From: an uncultured Acinetobacter sp.
GTDB taxonomy: Bacteria > Cyanobacteriota > Vampirovibrionia > Gastranaerophilales > Gastranaerophilaceae
Reading direction: 5' to 3'
NCBI GenBank assembly: GCA_947306495.1
Contig: CAMZGT010000002.1
Location: 1 to 64,000, forward strand
Length of the DNA: 64,000 bases
Under the pieces are notes generated by a model. That model had not been told where the DNA came from. It worked only from the letters and a program-made list of their open reading frames with translations, and made no database searches. Below, piece after piece: positions 58,705 to 64,000 of the stretch. A program made the position numbers and the translations under genes. Position 1 is the first letter of the stretch; every line of letters starts with the position of its first letter.

Positions 58705-60507
58705 ATGAGTTTTGAAATCGGTAAAAAGATTAGTATGGATGGAATTACGCTTGAGGACTTGTTAAAAGGTGTTAAAAGCGAAAAAGAAAAGCAAAATGTC
58801 ATATCTATCTTTAACAGGTTTAACACTGACAACTCCGATGAAAATGGTAAACAGGTTCTTGACAGAAAAGAACAAAATGCACTATATAGTTTCTTGGCGA
58901 AATTATCATTTGGCGATGGTAATGTAACAAGGAAAGATGTCAGAGATGAAAATGAACAAAGTTCAACTAAAAATAAATATTCTCAAATCAGAGATTTTGT
59001 GGCAGCTTTCGAACGTGTAATAGTAGGTTCACAAAAGACCATAGATGCTAAAAATTTTGTTATTGGCGAAGATGGTGGTTACAGTGTAACAGAAGATAAC
59101 GGAATCGTAACAACCTATAATAGTAAGAACGAAGTTATTGAGAAAAAAGATTCTTTAGGCAGGAAACTGTTTGAAATTGGTGCTTTTGATAAGAAATTTT
59201 CTTATAAATATAATAATGACGATCCAAATGCAAAGCCGTTTCAAGTAACTATAGTAAAATCAAATGGTAGAACTGAAGATTACTTCTATATTGATAGATT
59301 AGATTGTTATTATTCATATACAAATTCATCTTATGATTACTTTACCCTAGGCCCAAATATAATGTTGCAATCCTCTCAAGTTGATATGATGCCTAAAATC
59401 ATGAATTCTAATTCAGCGACCAATACTCAGGAGCAAGGGCAATCACAACAAACATCACAAACTCAAATTGAACAGCAAAACTATGAAATACCTGATAACA
59501 GACCAATGATGCCAGCCAAACGTTCAAGAGTACATATGCCTAAAGAATGGAATAATAGACAAACATCTCTTCCCGAAGGTATACAAGAATCAAAAACGGC
59601 AGACGAAGTTTTAGAAAAGTTACTGCCGTCAGGTGTAACTTTGACAGACGAGCAGAAAAATCAATTGAAAGCGGATTTGATAAAATATAACCCAAGCGTG
59701 TTTAATGCAGCAGGTCAAGTGTATAAAAATGCACTTTGGACGAAATTAGACTTTCTGTCAGAAGAAAATATTCAAAGAAAGTATGCCGCAGATACCGCAG
59801 CACAGCCAGAAGCAAGTATTAATGATGAAGAAGCAGTACAAACAGATAATCAACCTGATGAAACAAGGGCTAATGCCGCAAAACCACCAAAGAAAAAAGC
59901 AGTTGCTAGTGACGGTGTTATGAATCGGGATTATACTCCTGTCTATATAAAAACAGCTTGCAATGGTGTTGTATACAACGAAACGGACGGTCAACACTAC
60001 AGGCAGCAAGGTGACCAATTCACTTTAATTAAGCCTAAATTTCAGGGATACAAAATTTCTGAGTTTAAATCAGATGGTTCTCATATAGAGAAGTTAGTAA
60101 AAGGCTCACAAACTGTACTTGTATCGGTTAGTGCAAACGGCAAGGCTACGGGACAAGATTTTTATGTAAACGGTAAAAAGACATCACATTACGGATTTTA
60201 TAATAATGGAGCAAAAAAATCAGATACGAGATATGAAAATGGGCAAAAAAGTCACATTAATTATTTTGCTCCAGACGGAAAAACCAATACGGCAACTTTT
60301 GATTACAGAAATAGTGAATTATTTATAAAACCATACATAGTAAAAAATAAATATATTGTTTTTGTGAATGGATGTCATTATGAAGTTCCAAATGCAGGCA
60401 CCGCATCACGGGATGCTGTAAAAAGAGCATTTGCTGAGCGTTTCAAAAGAGCAGGTGTTCAATTTCAAAAGATATCAGTGTTATTTCCAAATGGAACAAT
60501 TGCTTAA
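58705..60507 (+). CDS. Large hypothetical protein with EF-hand-like N-terminus
   Basis: 600 aa; FNTDNSDENGKQVLDRKE and SFGDGNVTRKDVRD; C-terminal NGKKTSHYGFYNNGAKKSDTRYENGQ repeats. Confidence 0.65.
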   Translation: MSFEIGKKISMDGITLEDLLKGVKSEKEKQNVISIFNRFNTDNSDENGKQVLDRKEQNALYSFLAKLSFGDGNVTRKDVRDENEQSSTKNKYSQIRDFVAAFERVIVGSQKTIDAKNFVIGEDGGYSVTEDNGIVTTYNSKNEVIEKKDSLGRKLFEIGAFDKKFSYKYNNDDPNAKPFQVTIVKSNGRTEDYFYIDRLDCYYSYTNSSYDYFTLGPNIMLQSSQVDMMPKIMNSNSATNTQEQGQSQQTSQTQIEQQNYEIPDNRPMMPAKRSRVHMPKEWNNRQTSLPEGIQESKTADEVLEKLLPSGVTLTDEQKNQLKADLIKYNPSVFNAAGQVYKNALWTKLDFLSEENIQRKYAADTAAQPEASINDEEAVQTDNQPDETRANAAKPPKKKAVASDGVMNRDYTPVYIKTACNGVVYNETDGQHYRQQGDQFTLIKPKFQGYKISEFKSDGSHIEKLVKGSQTVLVSVSANGKATGQDFYVNGKKTSHYGFYNNGAKKSDTRYENGQKSHINYFAPDGKTNTATFDYRNSELFIKPYIVKNKYIVFVNGCHYEVPNAGTASRDAVKRAFAERFKRAGVQFQKISVLFPNGTIA

Positions 60508-60650
60508 AGTTTTGTAACTCCATATCTAAATAAAGTTCACATTCAACCGTTTATTGGTTCACAGACTCAAAAAGTAAATATACGATTTGTGTCTGTATTC
60601 TTGTTTTGGCTTATTGTATAATGTTTTCAAGAGTAAATGAGGATAAAGAT

Positions 60651-61571
60651 TTGGAAAAAATTAGTATAGTATTTTTTGGAACACCTGATATCGGACTTAA
60701 ATCATTAGAGCATTTTTATAATTCAGACAAGTTTGATGTTTTAGCAGTTGTCACTCAGCCGGATAGACCATCAGGGCGAGGTCATAGGCTTGTGCCAAGT
60801 CCTATAAAGCAATTTGCATTAGAAAAGAATATAAAAATATTTCAACCGAAATCTATAAGAAAAGAACCTGAAATTATTGGTGCATTAAAAGCTTTAAATC
60901 CTGATTTCTTTGTTACATTTGCATTTGGTCAGATTTTATCGCAAGAAGTTTTAGATATACCCAAATATGAAACAATAAATTTGCATGTTTCGCTTTTACC
61001 AAAGTACCGTGGAGCTAATCCGATACAAAGAGCTATTATTAACGGTGAAAAAGAAACAGGTATTTGTACTATGATTACTGAACTTGGTTTAGACTGCGGC
61101 GACATTTGTATGAGGTACCCGATAACAATTACGCCTAACATGAATTGTGTAGAACTCTTTGAACTTTGTGCCTCTAATTCGCCGGAATTATTAGAGCAAA
61201 CACTTATAGGGATAAAAAAAGGAATATTAAAACCTGTAAAACAATGTGAAGAGGGTGTTTGTTTTGCGGACAAGCTTAAAAAAGAAGAATGTGAAATTAA
61301 TTGGTCAAAATCAGCCGAAGAAATCCATAACCTTGTAAGGGGTGTTTATAAATGTCCCGGCGCATTCTTCAAATACCAGGATAAAATTATAAAAGTTATG
61401 GAAACCGAACCTATAGATGAATTTTTAGAAGGAAATTCAGGAGACTTTGTAAGGATTTCAAAATCAGGAATTGACGTTAAAACGAGTAAAGGTTTATTAA
61501 GGCTTATAAGAGTCAAACCTGAAGGCAAAGGTGAAATGTTGGCAAGAGATTGGGCCAACGGACTTCATTAA
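60651..61571 (+). CDS. fmt: Methionyl-tRNA formyltransferase (start uncertain, 60606-60651)
   Basis: ISIVFFGTPDIGLKSLEHF, HVSLLPKYRGANPIQRAIINGEKETGICTM. Confidence 0.93.
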   Translation: MEKISIVFFGTPDIGLKSLEHFYNSDKFDVLAVVTQPDRPSGRGHRLVPSPIKQFALEKNIKIFQPKSIRKEPEIIGALKALNPDFFVTFAFGQILSQEVLDIPKYETINLHVSLLPKYRGANPIQRAIINGEKETGICTMITELGLDCGDICMRYPITITPNMNCVELFELCASNSPELLEQTLIGIKKGILKPVKQCEEGVCFADKLKKEECEINWSKSAEEIHNLVRGVYKCPGAFFKYQDKIIKVMETEPIDEFLEGNSGDFVRISKSGIDVKTSKGLLRLIRVKPEGKGEMLARDWANGLH

Positions 61572-61613
61572 GAATGTATTCACGATTTATCTTTCTTGCG
61601 ATATAATCATGTT

Positions 61614-62798
61614 ATGCTAAAAAATAAAAATATTTTAATAGGTATAACTGGCGGTATTGCGGCGTATAAAATATGTACGCTGATTCGTTTGTATAAGAAA
61701 GCCGGTGCAAATGTTCGTGTTGTAGTTACTCCAAATGCGCTTAATTTTGTAACTAAACTTACACTTCAATCACTTTCCGGTAATGAGGTTTATGTTGATC
61801 ATTTTGAGATTGATGAATACAAGCCGGAACACATTGCACTTACTGAATCAGACATGTTTGTAATTGCGCCTGCAAGTGCAAATACAATTTCTAAAATTGC
61901 AAACGGAATATGTGATAATCTGCTGCTTTCAACAGCCTGTGCTTTTAAAAATCCTATTTTAATAGCACCCGCAATGAATACAAATATGTGGGAAAATCCT
62001 TTTGTGCAGGATAATATAAAAAAGCTTGTCAAAAACGGTTACCATATAATAGAGCCTGATTCCGGTTTTTTGGCTTGCGGTACCAATGGCATCGGAAGAA
62101 TGAGAGAGGTAGATGAAATTTTTGATAAATCGGTACAAATATTAGGAGCGCAAGCAGAAAGGCTAGGCGAAAAAAAAATACTTGTAACAGCAGGCGGAAC
62201 AAAAGAAAAAATTGATCCTGTGCGATTTATCACAAATGCGTCTTCAGGTAAAATGGGACTTGCTATAGCTCAACAGGCGGAGAAAATGGGTGCTGATGTT
62301 ACGTTAATATCAACATTCAAGGTTGATGGTTTCAATAATATAGTTGTTCAAACAGCTTTGGAGATGGAAAAAGCCGTAAAAGAGAACTTTGCGAATACGG
62401 ATTGTGTGATAATGGCAGCGGCAGTTTCTGACTATAGAGTTAAAGAGTACAGCGAACAAAAGATTAAAAAGACTTCAGATGAAACATTAAATCTGGAGCT
62501 TGTAAAAAATCCTGATATTTTGAAAGAAATTTGTAATATGAAATCTGCCTCTCAAGACAAACCAATAATTGTAGGATTCTGCGCAGAAAGTGAAAATTTG
62601 TTGGACAATGCTAAAATAAAGATTAAGACTAAAGGCTGCGATTATCTGGTAGCAAATGATATCTCAAGGCGTGATATCGGATTTAATAGTGATGAAAACG
62701 AAGTCTATATTTTAGACAAAAATTTAAAGATAAAGAAATTAAATAAAGATTCTAAACAAAATATTGCAAAACAAATCTTGGAGGAAATTTTTGAATAA
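61614..62798 (+). CDS. coaBC: Phosphopantothenoylcysteine decarboxylase/synthase CoaBC
   Basis: ILIGITGGIAAYKICTLIRLYKKAG, APAMNTNMWENP, VTAGGTKEKIDPVRFITNASSGKMG. Confidence 0.95.
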   Translation: MLKNKNILIGITGGIAAYKICTLIRLYKKAGANVRVVVTPNALNFVTKLTLQSLSGNEVYVDHFEIDEYKPEHIALTESDMFVIAPASANTISKIANGICDNLLLSTACAFKNPILIAPAMNTNMWENPFVQDNIKKLVKNGYHIIEPDSGFLACGTNGIGRMREVDEIFDKSVQILGAQAERLGEKKILVTAGGTKEKIDPVRFITNASSGKMGLAIAQQAEKMGADVTLISTFKVDGFNNIVVQTALEMEKAVKENFANTDCVIMAAAVSDYRVKEYSEQKIKKTSDETLNLELVKNPDILKEICNMKSASQDKPIIVGFCAESENLLDNAKIKIKTKGCDYLVANDISRRDIGFNSDENEVYILDKNLKIKKLNKDSKQNIAKQILEEIFE

Positions 62799-63462
62799 AT
62801 ACGAAATTGTCCAAAAAATAGAAGCTTTTGCACCATTAGAAACTCAAGAAAAGTGGGATATGAGCGGATGGCTTATAGATACTGCAAACTCAAATGTTAC
62901 AAAGATAATGTTTGCACTAACGATTACAGACAATGTCCTGCATCAGGCTTTTGAACAAAACTGTGATATGATAATTTCACATCATCCACTTTTTTATGTG
63001 CCATTAAAATATAAAAATATTAATATGTATTGTGCGCATACAAATCTTGACAGGGCAGAGGGCGGAACTACGGATACTTTGATAAAAGAGCTTGGTTTCA
63101 AGAAAACAAGAACAGAAGATTTTGTAAGAATTGTTGAATTTGAAAATCCGATATCAATCGAGGATTTACGTTTAAGACTGTTGAAAATTTCACCGAAATT
63201 AAGATACATAAATAATTTAGGTACAAAGGAAATTAAATCTGTCGGATTTTGCGCGGGTTCAGGTTCTGAATTTTTATCAGAAACTAACACAGACGCATTT
63301 GTTACAGGCGATTTAAAATTCCATACAGCATTGGATGCTAAACCGGCAGTATTTGATATAGGCCATTTTGAGAGTGAAATTTTTGCCCCAAAAATTCTAA
63401 AAGAAATAACCGAAGTTGGAGAAAAAGGAGTAATAGCTGATGAAAAAAGTCCTTTTATTTAG
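62791..63462 (+). CDS. Nif3-like dinuclear metal centre protein
   Basis: IISHHPLFYVPLK, YCAHTNLDRAEGGTTD, FVTGDLKFHTALDA; TTG start 62791 after GGAGG. Confidence 0.85.
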   Translation: MNKYEIVQKIEAFAPLETQEKWDMSGWLIDTANSNVTKIMFALTITDNVLHQAFEQNCDMIISHHPLFYVPLKYKNINMYCAHTNLDRAEGGTTDTLIKELGFKKTRTEDFVRIVEFENPISIEDLRLRLLKISPKLRYINNLGTKEIKSVGFCAGSGSEFLSETNTDAFVTGDLKFHTALDAKPAVFDIGHFESEIFAPKILKEITEVGEKGVIADEKSPFI

Positions 63463-63991
63463 TTTTCTGATATTGTTTGCGTTAACAACTTCGGTATTTG
63501 CTTATGAAACTGCAATAATAAGGTTTCCTGACGGAGAAAGATGGGACCCGGCATTTTACAAAAAAAATGGAAATGAAGCTATATTACAATATGTACCATT
63601 AGGACAAACAAATGATAATTGGGTTCGTTCCATTGTGCTGCACTCATATAATCATAATGAATATCCTGTAGATCAGTTTGTGTCAACGAACTTGGCTCGT
63701 ATGCAAAAAGCGAATCCAACGGCTAAATATAAAACATTAAAACTAAGTAAAAATGACGCAATGTTTACTCGCTGTACGGATGATTATCAAAAAGTTCAGG
63801 GACAATGTGAATTTTACCGTGCAACACAAGCGCATGGCGGAATTATTACGATCCACTATATGAATAAAAATAAGGCAGATTTTAAGGACAATTATACACT
63901 ATGGTTTGAAATTGTTAAACAGATTAAATTTTTAAATAGTTACTATCGCGGAGAAAGAACTTTTAATAAATCAGATTTTTTTGAATTGTAA
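63440..63991 (+). CDS. Hypothetical secreted protein
   Basis: Signal peptide MKKVLLFSFLILFALTTSVFA. Confidence 0.7.
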   Translation: MKKVLLFSFLILFALTTSVFAYETAIIRFPDGERWDPAFYKKNGNEAILQYVPLGQTNDNWVRSIVLHSYNHNEYPVDQFVSTNLARMQKANPTAKYKTLKLSKNDAMFTRCTDDYQKVQGQCEFYRATQAHGGIITIHYMNKNKADFKDNYTLWFEIVKQIKFLNSYYRGERTFNKSDFFEL

Positions 63992-64000
63992 TTATTTACA

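Overview
AT-rich 64-kb window with two parts. (1) About 1-19.2 kb is the right-hand part of an integrated phage or phage-like element. It has leftward head genes (capsid running off the left edge, scaffold, portal, TerS-like), a rightward accessory region (6.0-12.65 kb), an S24/LexA-type repressor, and a rightward YqaJ exonuclease-RecT-SSB-DnaB-HTH-integrase module that ends next to tRNA-Gly(TCC). (2) About 19.25-64 kb is ordinary chromosome: PilM/N and PilO-like genes, rlmB, sigma-70, speB, two flagellar clusters (flgI-flgJ-x-flgH-flgN-flgK-flgL and SLT-flgF-flgG-flgA), mnmA, nadA, fusA, mtnP, comM, M16 peptidase, glucan phosphorylase, def, fmt, coaBC and a Nif3-like gene. The content (flagella with L/P rings, low GC, type IV pilus-like genes) would fit a gut Melainabacteria/Gastranaerophilales genome, but that is inference. 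The strongest candidate for an under-described system is the prophage cassette at 8.2-12.65 kb. It couples an amidoligase-like protein carrying five N-terminal CxxC..CxxC modules to a class-II glutamine amidotransferase through an overlapping stop/start, followed by a train of small acidic ORFs that includes a duplicated pair. A densely structured noncoding regulatory zone (5.19-7.24 kb) precedes it, with inverted repeats resembling an invertible segment, a palindrome array and hairpins. All family calls come from reading the translations; no database search was run.
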